37,853 nucleotides of DNA, from positions 1-37,853 of the forward strand of contig NZ_JABXFD010000569.1 in assembly GCF_013372625.1 (NCBI RefSeq), read 5' to 3'. The stretch is from Actinomadura sp. BRA 177 (lineage in GTDB: Bacteria; Actinomycetota; Actinomycetes; Streptosporangiales; Streptosporangiaceae). A model generated the notes under the pieces. It had not been told where the DNA came from and did no database searches. It saw only the letters and a program-made list of their open reading frames with translations. This document shows positions 23,481-30,455 of this stretch, piece after piece. The stretch's first letter is position 1, and each line of letters starts with the position of its first letter. A program made the translations under genes and the position numbers.

Positions 23481-25301
23481 TCAAGCCTGTTCGAGGGTGT
23501 CCACGTCGGCGGAGGCCGGGCCGCCGGAGAGGTGGGGGTAGCCGGGGCCTCGGTCGAAGAAGGGGACCGGGCCTCGTTCGGCGCGTAGGCGTGCGCGCAG
23601 GGTTTCGGTCGCCGTGTCGTCCACGCGGCCGTCCACCAGGACTACGCCGTAGTCGTCGCGGGCGCCTTCCAGGGAGACCTTGCCGTCGCGGACGTCGGCA
23701 GCCACCCGGGACGGGGCGCGGTTCAGCGGGTCGCCCCAGCCTCCGCCGCCGGTGGTGCGGATGCGGATGATTTGGCCGGTTTTGACTGGGTGGTCGTCTA
23801 CCAGGCCCTCCATCTCCTCGCCGTCTATGTCGACGCGGAACGGGCGTCCCGCGCGGCCGCCGTTGACGCCCCAGCAGGAGAGGATCGAGCGGTCGGCGAT
23901 CGACATGTAGCGGGCGTCGCGGAGCATGCGGATGTGCTTGTCGTAGCCGAGGCCGCCCCGGTACTCCCCCGGCCCGCCGGAGTCGGCGGCGAGGCCGAGG
24001 CGTTCGATGATGAACGGCCAGCGGGCCTCGGCGAACTCGGCGGGGATGTTGCGGGAGTCGGGGACGACGTGGATGGTGTCCTCGCCGTCGGCGTAGTAGC
24101 GGCCGCCCGAGCCGCCGCCGAGGACCTCGCGCATCAGGTACGGGCCGCGGTCGTCCTCGCCGTAGACGCCGGTGTAGCGGATCGTCTCCTGGTCGGCGGG
24201 CATCCGGCCGTTCGTGGCCTTGGCCAGGACGCCCGCCAGGACGCCGAGGAGGCGCAGGATCACGAAGGTGCGGGCGTTGGTCGGGGCCGGGAAGATCGGG
24301 GTGAGGAGGGTCCCCTTTTCCGGGAAGCGCATCTCTATGAGGGGGACCACGCCCTCGTTGACGTCCAGTTCGGCGGCGCGTTCCGGGGTGTCGGCCAGGT
24401 TGCGCAGGACGGGGGCCAGCCATTTCTTGAGGAAGACGCCGTCCGCGTAGTCGCCCGCGTGGTTGATCGGGCCCTTCGCCTGGGGTGAGGTGCCGGCGAA
24501 GTCGATGATCAGGGGGACGGCCGCCGATTTGTCGACGGTGAGGGTGATGCGCTGGGCGTGCAGGCGGGGCGGGTCCACGCCGTCGTGCTCGGCGTAGTCC
24601 TCCCAGACGAAGGTGCCGTCGGGGATCTTGGCCAGGAGTTCGCGGCGGAACGTCTCGGTGGTGCGGTCGATGATCGCGTCGAAGCACGCCTCGACGTCCG
24701 CGCGGCCGTAGCGGGCGAACAGGTCGCCGAGGCGGCGGGCGCCCATCAGGCAGGCCGAGCATTCGGCGTCGAGGTCGCCGGCCAGGGAGTCGGGCATCCG
24801 CGAGTTGCGCGTCATGATCGTCAGCGCCGCCTCGTTCGGGACGCCCCGGTCCCACAGTTTGATCGGGGGGACCATCAGGCCCTCCTCGAACGCGCTGCGG
24901 GCGTGGCTCGGCATCGAGCCGGGGACGGCGCCGCCGATGTCGTCGTGGTGGCCGAACGCCTGGACGAACGCGACCACCTCGTCCCGGTGGAACACCGGGA
25001 CCGTCACGCACAGGTCGGGGAGGTGGCCGATGCCTCCTTCCGACAGGTACACGTCGTTGTGGAAGAACACGTCGCCCGGACGCATCTCCTCCGGCGGGAA
25101 GTCGCGCGCGACCGGGTGGACGAGCGCCGAGTAGGAGCGGCCGGTCAGCTTGCGGAGGCGGCGGTCGTGGATGCCGGCGCGGAAGTCGTGCGCGTCCCGG
25201 ATCATCGGGGAGCGGGCCGTGCGGGCGATGGCCGTCTCGACCTCGCGCTCCACGGAGGCGAGCGTACCCTCGACGATCTCCAGGAGGATCGGGTCGATCA
25301 T
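23481..25301 (-). CDS. hyuB: Hydantoinase B/oxoprolinase family protein
   Basis: A 606-residue protein of the HyuB family, starting MIDPILLEIVEGTLASVERE, with the usual MRPGDVFFHNDVYLSEGGIG, FVQAFGHHDDIGG (metal-site histidines), ITLTVDKSAAVPLIIDFAGT and C-terminal TGGGGWGDPLNR signatures. With HyuA it forms an ATP-dependent amidohydrolase; family members open hydantoins, N-methylhydantoin or 5-oxoproline, and related complexes carboxylate acetone or acetophenone. The substrate cannot be told here. The ATG (25299-25301) overlaps the hyuA stop as ATGA, so subunits are made in step. The order hyuA-hyuB is typical. No transporter or carbamoylase is adjacent. Confidence 0.92.
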   Translation of the reverse strand: MIDPILLEIVEGTLASVEREVETAIARTARSPMIRDAHDFRAGIHDRRLRKLTGRSYSALVHPVARDFPPEEMRPGDVFFHNDVYLSEGGIGHLPDLCVTVPVFHRDEVVAFVQAFGHHDDIGGAVPGSMPSHARSAFEEGLMVPPIKLWDRGVPNEAALTIMTRNSRMPDSLAGDLDAECSACLMGARRLGDLFARYGRADVEACFDAIIDRTTETFRRELLAKIPDGTFVWEDYAEHDGVDPPRLHAQRITLTVDKSAAVPLIIDFAGTSPQAKGPINHAGDYADGVFLKKWLAPVLRNLADTPERAAELDVNEGVVPLIEMRFPEKGTLLTPIFPAPTNARTFVILRLLGVLAGVLAKATNGRMPADQETIRYTGVYGEDDRGPYLMREVLGGGSGGRYYADGEDTIHVVPDSRNIPAEFAEARWPFIIERLGLAADSGGPGEYRGGLGYDKHIRMLRDARYMSIADRSILSCWGVNGGRAGRPFRVDIDGEEMEGLVDDHPVKTGQIIRIRTTGGGGWGDPLNRAPSRVAADVRDGKVSLEGARDDYGVVLVDGRVDDTATETLRARLRAERGPVPFFDRGPGYPHLSGGPASADVDTLEQA

Positions 25302-27337
25302 CGTGTCACCACCAGGTTTCCGTAGGCGTCGAGAGTGGCGGTGAAGCCGGGGTGGAGCGGGAGCGTCGAGCCGAACTCCTCGATGACGGCCGGGCCTTCG
25401 ATGGCGTCGCCGGGGGCGAGCTTCTCGCGCCGGTAGATCGGCGTCTCCTGCCAGCTGTCGAAGTAGACCGGGCGGATGCCCGTGCGGGCGCGGGACGGGT
25501 CGCCGTCACCGGGTGGACGTTCGGTCAGGTGCGGGCGTTCGATCGGGCCGATGCCTGAGACGCGCAGGTTGACCCACTCGACCGGATGGCGCGGGTCGTC
25601 CCGGTAGCAGTAGCCGTAGAGGGCCTCGTGGGCGTCGTGGAACCGGCGGACCACCTCGGCGCGGAACGCCTCGTCCGGGCGGCCGGCGGGCGCCGCGACC
25701 CGCACCTCGAACGCCTGGCCGTAGTAGCGGAGGTCGGCGGAGCGGGCGAAGCGACGCCGTGGCTCCGGGAAGCCCTCGCGGGCCAGGGCATCGGCGGCCT
25801 CGGCTTCCAGGTCGGCGTAGACGTCGTCCAGGAGCGCGGGGTCCAGCTCGGCGTCGCGGACGACCCTCGTCCGGACGTAGTCGTTCTTCACGTCCACCGT
25901 GAGCAGGCCGAACGCCGACAGGTTGCCGGGGTTCTCCGGGACGACGGCGGCGGGCAGGCCGAGGACGTCCAGGAGGCGGCACGCGAGCAGCGGGCCGGAG
26001 CCGCCGAACGCGACCAGCGGGTAGTCGCGGACGTCCAGGCCCCGCTTCACCGTGATCTGCCGGATCGCGTTGGCCTGGTTCCACGCCGAGATCTCCAGGA
26101 TCCCGGCGGCCGCCCGTTCGACGGGGAGGCCCAGGTCCTTGGCGAGGGCGTCGAGCCCGGCGCGGGCGGCGTCCACGTCCAGGGGGACCTCGCCGCCCAG
26201 CAGGTGCGGCGGGATGCGGCCGAGGACGGCGTGCGCATCGGTCACCGTCGTCTCCGTGCCGCCGCGCCCGTAGCAGAGCGGGCCGGGGTCGGCGCCCGCG
26301 CTGCGCGGGCCGACCTTGAGCGCGCCCTCGGGCGACCGCCAGGCGACCGAGCCGCCGCCCGCGCCGACCGTCACGATGTCGATCATCGGGATCTTGACCG
26401 GGTGGCGGCCGATCGAGCCCTCGGTCGTGAGCGTCGGCTCGCCGTCCAGGACGACCGCCACGTCGGTGGACGTCCCGCCGCCGTCCAGCGTCACGACCGA
26501 GCCGTGGCCGCTGCGGGAGACGACGAACGCCGCGCCGAGCGCCCCGGCGGCGGGGCCCGACAGCACCGTCGTGATCGGCTGCCGCGCGACCTCGTCCGCC
26601 GAGAGCACGCCGCCGTTGCTCTTCATCACCAGGAGGCGAGCGGCGACCCGTTCGGCGATGCGTGCCAGGTAGCCGTTCATCGCGGGTTTCACGGCCGCGT
26701 CCACGAGCGTCGTGACCGAACGTTCGTACTCGCGGTACTCGCGCAGCACCTCACATGACAGGGAGACCACCGCATCGGGGTGTTCGCGGCGCAGGACGTC
26801 CCGCATCGCCAGTTCGTGCGACGGGTCGGCGTAGGAATGCAGGAAGCACACCCCGATCGCGAGGATGCCCTGGTCGCGGAACCAGCGGGCCGCCGCGACC
26901 GCCGACTCCTCGTCGAACGGGCGGATCTCGGCGCCGGTGTGGTCGAGCCGCCCGCCGACCGCCCGCACCCGGTGGACGGGGACGATCCGGGGCGGCTTCA
27001 CCCAGAAGTAGCTGTTCCCGTAGCCGTCCGGGACGCTCTGCCGCGCGATCTCCAGGATCGACTCGAACCCCTCGGTCGTGATGAACCCGAGGTCCTCGAT
27101 CCGGTCTTCGAGGAGCCGGTTAGTCGCGACCGTCGTGCCGTGCGACAGCGCCGCGACGTCCTCCGGCGCCGCGCCGACCAGGCCGAGCACCTTGCCGACG
27201 CCGTTCGCGAAGCCCTCCGCCGGGTCGGCGGGTGTCGACGGAGTCTTGGTGGTGACGAGCCCGCCGTGCTCGTCCAGCGCGACGACGTCGGTGAACGTCC
27301 CGCCCGTGTCGATTCCGATCCGCAGCCGCCTCGCCAT
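25298..27337 (-). CDS. hyuA: Hydantoinase A/oxoprolinase family protein
   Basis: A 679-residue HyuA protein of the actin/ASKHA-fold ATPases. The N-terminal phosphate loop is GIDTGGTFTDVVALD (8-22), followed by LSHGTTVATNRLLED, the second loop TLDGGGTSTDVAVV, and a VAFGGSGPLLACRL adenosine-binding segment. It should bind ATP and phosphorylate or activate the substrate that HyuB then hydrolyses. I chose the ATG at 27335-27337 because it gives the normal distance to the phosphate loop; the longer reading adds 15 arginine-rich residues. A TAGACC hexamer 7 bases upstream could make a leaderless transcript. It is first in the operon and divergent from the FKBP gene. Confidence 0.92.
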   Translation of the reverse strand: MARRLRIGIDTGGTFTDVVALDEHGGLVTTKTPSTPADPAEGFANGVGKVLGLVGAAPEDVAALSHGTTVATNRLLEDRIEDLGFITTEGFESILEIARQSVPDGYGNSYFWVKPPRIVPVHRVRAVGGRLDHTGAEIRPFDEESAVAAARWFRDQGILAIGVCFLHSYADPSHELAMRDVLRREHPDAVVSLSCEVLREYREYERSVTTLVDAAVKPAMNGYLARIAERVAARLLVMKSNGGVLSADEVARQPITTVLSGPAAGALGAAFVVSRSGHGSVVTLDGGGTSTDVAVVLDGEPTLTTEGSIGRHPVKIPMIDIVTVGAGGGSVAWRSPEGALKVGPRSAGADPGPLCYGRGGTETTVTDAHAVLGRIPPHLLGGEVPLDVDAARAGLDALAKDLGLPVERAAAGILEISAWNQANAIRQITVKRGLDVRDYPLVAFGGSGPLLACRLLDVLGLPAAVVPENPGNLSAFGLLTVDVKNDYVRTRVVRDAELDPALLDDVYADLEAEAADALAREGFPEPRRRFARSADLRYYGQAFEVRVAAPAGRPDEAFRAEVVRRFHDAHEALYGYCYRDDPRHPVEWVNLRVSGIGPIERPHLTERPPGDGDPSRARTGIRPVYFDSWQETPIYRREKLAPGDAIEGPAVIEEFGSTLPLHPGFTATLDAYGNLVVTR

Positions 27338-27482
27338 ACGCAAGGGTCTACCGGACGGCGCCCACCTGCGAAACCGTCGCAATCTGCCAATGGGCGCGTC
27401 GTTCTTTCGTGGGAGCGCATAGGGCTAGGCTGAGTTTTTCTCATCGGACGATCCATCACGACGACAAAGCTGGAGCCCATCC

Positions 27483-27857
27483 ATGGCGCTTGAACGCCCC
27501 GAGATCGACTTCCCCGACGGGCAGCCGCCCGAGTACCTCGACATCACCGACATCACCGAGGGCGACGGCCCCGAGGCCGCCAAGGGCTCGAACGTGTCGA
27601 TGCACTACGTGGGCGTGTCGTGGTCCACCGGCGAGGAGTTCGACGCGTCCTGGAACCGGGGCTCCACGCTGGACTTCCAGCTCGGCGCCGGCCGCGTCAT
27701 CAAGGGCTGGGACATGGGCATCGTCGGCATGAAGGTCGGCGGCCGGCGCAAGCTCGTCATCCCGCCGCACCTTGCCTACGGCGACCGCAGCCCGAGCCCG
27801 GCGATCAAGCCCGGCGAGACGCTCATCTTCGTCGTCGACCTCGTCGGCGTCAGCTGA
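27483..27857 (+). CDS. FKBP-type peptidyl-prolyl isomerase
   Basis: A 124-residue single-domain FKBP. The active-site residues of the family are present: Y42 in MHYVGV, D54 in GEEFDASW, F66 in LDFQLG, V72/I73 and W76 in GRVIKGWDMGI, and Y99 in HLAYGDR. There is no signal peptide, so it acts in the cytoplasm, speeding proline isomerisation during protein folding. Single-copy FKBP proteins of this length are common in actinomycetes. The ATG at 27483 has TGGAG about 8 bases upstream. A weak promoter (TAGGCT at 27426-27431) may drive it; the gene stands alone. Confidence 0.95.
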   Translation: MALERPEIDFPDGQPPEYLDITDITEGDGPEAAKGSNVSMHYVGVSWSTGEEFDASWNRGSTLDFQLGAGRVIKGWDMGIVGMKVGGRRKLVIPPHLAYGDRSPSPAIKPGETLIFVVDLVGVS

Positions 27858-27966
27858 CCCGGTAAGGCCGACCAGGCCACAACGGCGGGCAATCCGGGGG
27901 TGAAAATCGGCCCGGGTGCCCACCGTCGCCGTGTCCGGAGCCGGTCCGTCCGGTAGTCAGGGACTC

Positions 27967-28002
27967 ATGATCGATTCCCTGGGCCGGACGCGCGCCGCGT
28001 GA
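27967..28002 (+). CDS. Possible 11-codon leader peptide upstream of membrane protein
   Basis: ATG at 27967 opens an 11-residue frame (MIDSLGRTRAA) whose TGA (28000-28002) overlaps the GTG start of the next gene as GTGA. A CAGGG sits just before the ATG, while the next gene has no ribosome site of its own, so translation of the short frame could feed the main gene. It may equally be chance. Confidence 0.3.
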   Translation: MIDSLGRTRAA

Positions 28003-28619
28003 GCCGTGCCCGCGTCCCGAAGTCCGCGTGGCGGGCCGGGCTCGGGCTGTTCGCGCTGGCGGCGGTCGCGGCCGGGTACCGGGCCCGGCCGTCGCTCGGC
28101 GCCGTCGACTTCCTCAGCTACTTCACCACCCTCAGCAACCTGATCGGCGCGTTCGCGCTGCTCGCGGGCGCCGTTCCGGGGCTGCACGGACGGCGCGCGG
28201 TCGACTGGCTGCGCGGCGCCGCCGCCCTCTACCTGGCGATCACCGGCACCGTGTACGCGCTGCTGATGGGCGGCCACGTCGGCGACTGGGCGGACTGGGC
28301 GCAGCACCGGATCATGCCCATCGCCGTCCCGCTCGACTGGCTGCTGTTCGCGACCGCGCACCCGCTGCGCGCCTGGCGGACGCTGCTCGGCTGGCTCGCC
28401 TTCCCGCTCGCCTACCTCGGCTACACGATGGCGTACGGCAGCGTCACGTCCTGGTACCCGTACCCGTTCCTGGACGCGGCGCGGTACGGGTACGGCCCGT
28501 TCACGTCCTGCACGTTCCTCATCGCGGCGCTGTTCGTGGTGCTCGCGGCGCTGCTCATCGGCTGGGCCGACCTGTACCGGCGCCGCTCGGGGACGGTGCT
28601 GCGCGAGGCGCGGACGTGA
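27999..28619 (+). CDS. Pr6Pr-family integral membrane protein
   Basis: A 206-residue membrane protein with about six helices (roughly 14-27, 44-60, 73-92, 107-122, 130-145, 170-190). FLSYFTTLSNLIGAFALL, the polar HRIMPIAVPLDWLLF segment with a conserved-type histidine, and TMAYGSVTSWYPYPFLD match the Pr6Pr/FAR-17a-like group. Function in bacteria is unknown; some eukaryotic relatives hydrolyse fatty-acid esters. The GTG start at 27999 is chosen because it overlaps a possible leader peptide stop; no other start fits. The stop is one base before the convergent CoxG-like gene ends. Confidence 0.82.
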   Translation: MSRARVPKSAWRAGLGLFALAAVAAGYRARPSLGAVDFLSYFTTLSNLIGAFALLAGAVPGLHGRRAVDWLRGAAALYLAITGTVYALLMGGHVGDWADWAQHRIMPIAVPLDWLLFATAHPLRAWRTLLGWLAFPLAYLGYTMAYGSVTSWYPYPFLDAARYGYGPFTSCTFLIAALFVVLAALLIGWADLYRRRSGTVLREART

Positions 28620-28620
28620 C

Positions 28621-29271
28621 TCAGCCGCGGCGGGCGCGGCGGCCGAGGAGGTAGCCGAGGGCCACCCCGGCGAGGGCGACCGCGCCACCGGAGGCGAACG
28701 CCGCCGCCATCGGCCAGGCGACGGACGACCGGTCCGGTGCGGCCGTGGCGCGCCCCTGGTAGACCGTGCCCGCCGGAGCCCCGGCCGGTGCGGGTTCGGC
28801 GGCGGGTGCGGGTTCGGCGGCGGGGGCCGGGACGGGGGCGCAGAGGTCGCGTTCGACGGCGGCGAAGAACTCGCCGGCGGTGCGCTTGGCGACGCTGCCC
28901 AGCATCCGCTGCCCGACGCCGCCGACCATCCCGCCGACGACCGCGTCCGCGTCGTAGTCGATGCGGGTCGCGCCGCCGCCGTCCGACAGCCGGACGCGGA
29001 CGGTCGCGTCGACCGTGCCCGGCGCGCCCTGGCCGCGCGCCTTCAGCACGAACGAGCGCGGCGGGTCGGGTTCGGCGAGTTCGACCTGGCCCACGTAGGT
29101 GCCCTGAATGGAGGCGACGCCCGCGGTGACCGTCATGCGGTAGGTGCAGGGGGCCGTCTCCTCCAGGGAGCGGCACCCGGGGATCGTCCTGGCGAGGACG
29201 GCCGGGTCCTGAAGCGCGTCCCAGACGCGGTCGAGCGGCGCGGCGACGCCGGCACTGCCGTTCAGCTGCAT
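28621..29271 (-). CDS. coxG: CoxG-like SRPBCC protein with C-terminal membrane anchor
   Basis: A 216-residue protein. An SRPBCC (START-like) domain occupies about 1-143 (MQLNGSAGVAAPLDRVWDAL; IPGCRSLEE; DYDADAVVGGMVGGVGQRML; TAGEFFAAVERDL), typical of carbon monoxide dehydrogenase subunit G. It is followed by an Ala-Pro-Glu repeat linker (145-168) and one membrane helix (186-210) ending RRARRG. CoxG helps anchor or mature molybdenum hydroxylases at the membrane; the linker and anchor fit that role. The linker DNA contains an 18-base tandem repeat. The ATG is at 29269-29271. The Mo-hydroxylase operon lies 1.2 kb away on the same strand, so a functional link is likely though they are not adjacent. 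Confidence 0.85.
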   Translation of the reverse strand: MQLNGSAGVAAPLDRVWDALQDPAVLARTIPGCRSLEETAPCTYRMTVTAGVASIQGTYVGQVELAEPDPPRSFVLKARGQGAPGTVDATVRVRLSDGGGATRIDYDADAVVGGMVGGVGQRMLGSVAKRTAGEFFAAVERDLCAPVPAPAAEPAPAAEPAPAGAPAGTVYQGRATAAPDRSSVAWPMAAAFASGGAVALAGVALGYLLGRRARRG

Positions 29272-29481
29272 GACCCGACTGTAGAGAACGCCGGCGCCGC
29301 GCCGAACGGCAACTTCTGCCGAGTACACGCCGAGGTTTGGGCAGATGCACCCCGGCGGGCCTTGGAAATGGTCAGATATGTCCGGCAGGTTCTGGTCGGA
29401 CGCGAACCCGGGTCGTCCCCGGCGCGTCAACCGATGCGAGACCCCAACCGAACCCCCCAACCGGAACGGAGTACGCGGCCG

Positions 29482-30339
29482 ATGCGAGGGAAGACGCCCG
29501 TGATCGCCATGGTTGCCGCCGGAGTGTTGGGCGTGGCCGCGGGCGGCTGGCCCGTCGTGGCCGCGCAGGCCGGCGACTCGGGCCCGTCCATGAAGACGCA
29601 GCTCGCCTCGGTGCTCGGCGACCAGAAGTGGGCGACGCCGAAGCCCGGATCCTGGACGATGCCGAAGCCCTCCCCCAACGGCCTGCCCGCGATCGTCAAC
29701 CACATCGAGACGCAGGAGAAGGTCGTCTTCCTCACCATCGACGACGGCTACACCTACGACTCCGAGTTCGTGGACCTCGTCCGCAAGGAGAAGGTTCCGA
29801 TCATGACGTTCCTGACCTCGACCTACATCAAAGGCCAGGGGCAGTACTTCTGGGCGATGCGCAACGCGGGGTCGCCGATGGAGAACCACACGATCAACCA
29901 CCCCAACATGGCGACGCTCGGCGCCGACGCGCAGAAGAAGCAGATCTGCGAGGCGTCGGACGAGATCGAGAAGCAGTACGGCCGCCGCCCGGAGATCTTC
30001 CGCCCGCCGTTCGGCAGCTACAACCAGACGACCCTGCAGGTCGCCAAGGAGTGCGGCATCAAGTCGGTGCTGCTGTGGTCGGCGGAGTTCTACAACGGCA
30101 CGAGCGGGCCGGGTGTCGGGTACAACGGCTTCGCGCGCGGCGACGGCGGCAAGGGGTTCAAGCCCGGCGACATCATCCTGATGCACTACCGCAAGGGGCT
30201 CGCCGAGGAGTTCAAGATGATCCTCGGCTGGATCGAGCAGGCCGGGTTCCGGCCGGCGGCCGTGGAGAACTACCTGCCGAAGTCGCTCGGCGGCAACGTC
30301 CCCGACAAGCCCGCCGCCGCCCAGCCCGGCCACGGGTGA
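29482..30339 (+). CDS. Secreted polysaccharide deacetylase (NodB domain)
   Basis: A 285-residue exported enzyme. The N-terminus PVIAMVAAGVLGVAAGGWPV with cleavage near AQA (30) is a signal peptide. The NodB domain then shows its motifs in order: TIDDGYTYD (85-93, first catalytic Asp pair), HTINH (136-140, metal histidines), RPPFGSYN (174-181), and DIILMHYRKG (230-239, last histidine). It should remove acetyl groups from peptidoglycan or another N-acetylated cell-wall or extracellular polysaccharide. I chose the ATG at 29482 because it leaves a proper signal peptide; a longer frame opens at 29362. It lies between coxG and the Mo-hydroxylase operon but faces the other way, so it is probably unrelated to them. 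Confidence 0.9.
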   Translation: MRGKTPVIAMVAAGVLGVAAGGWPVVAAQAGDSGPSMKTQLASVLGDQKWATPKPGSWTMPKPSPNGLPAIVNHIETQEKVVFLTIDDGYTYDSEFVDLVRKEKVPIMTFLTSTYIKGQGQYFWAMRNAGSPMENHTINHPNMATLGADAQKKQICEASDEIEKQYGRRPEIFRPPFGSYNQTTLQVAKECGIKSVLLWSAEFYNGTSGPGVGYNGFARGDGGKGFKPGDIILMHYRKGLAEEFKMILGWIEQAGFRPAAVENYLPKSLGGNVPDKPAAAQPGHG

Positions 30340-30405
30340 AAACCGACCTTCCCGGAGGAAACGCGGTTAGCCCGAAGGCCCAGATGGTCCTTGACTAGGG
30401 TCAAC

Positions 30406-30455
30406 ACGCTGGCGGGGCCGAGGTCCCCCGCTTCCCGAGCCGGTCCCGCCAGCGT
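30406..30455. terminator. Candidate bidirectional terminator
   Basis: ACGCTGGCGGG (30406-30416) and its exact complement (30445-30455) flank 28 bases that can pair further (GGGGCCGAGGTCCCCC-like). It lies between two converging genes, the deacetylase and the Mo subunit gene, and its right end touches the stop codon of the latter. There is no T-run, so termination is uncertain. Confidence 0.4.

Noticed and set aside
29272..29481. Riboswitch (such as a ydaO-type element) ahead of the secreted deacetylase
   Set aside because: Such elements are common before actinomycete cell-wall genes, but I could not match the conserved core in this leader.
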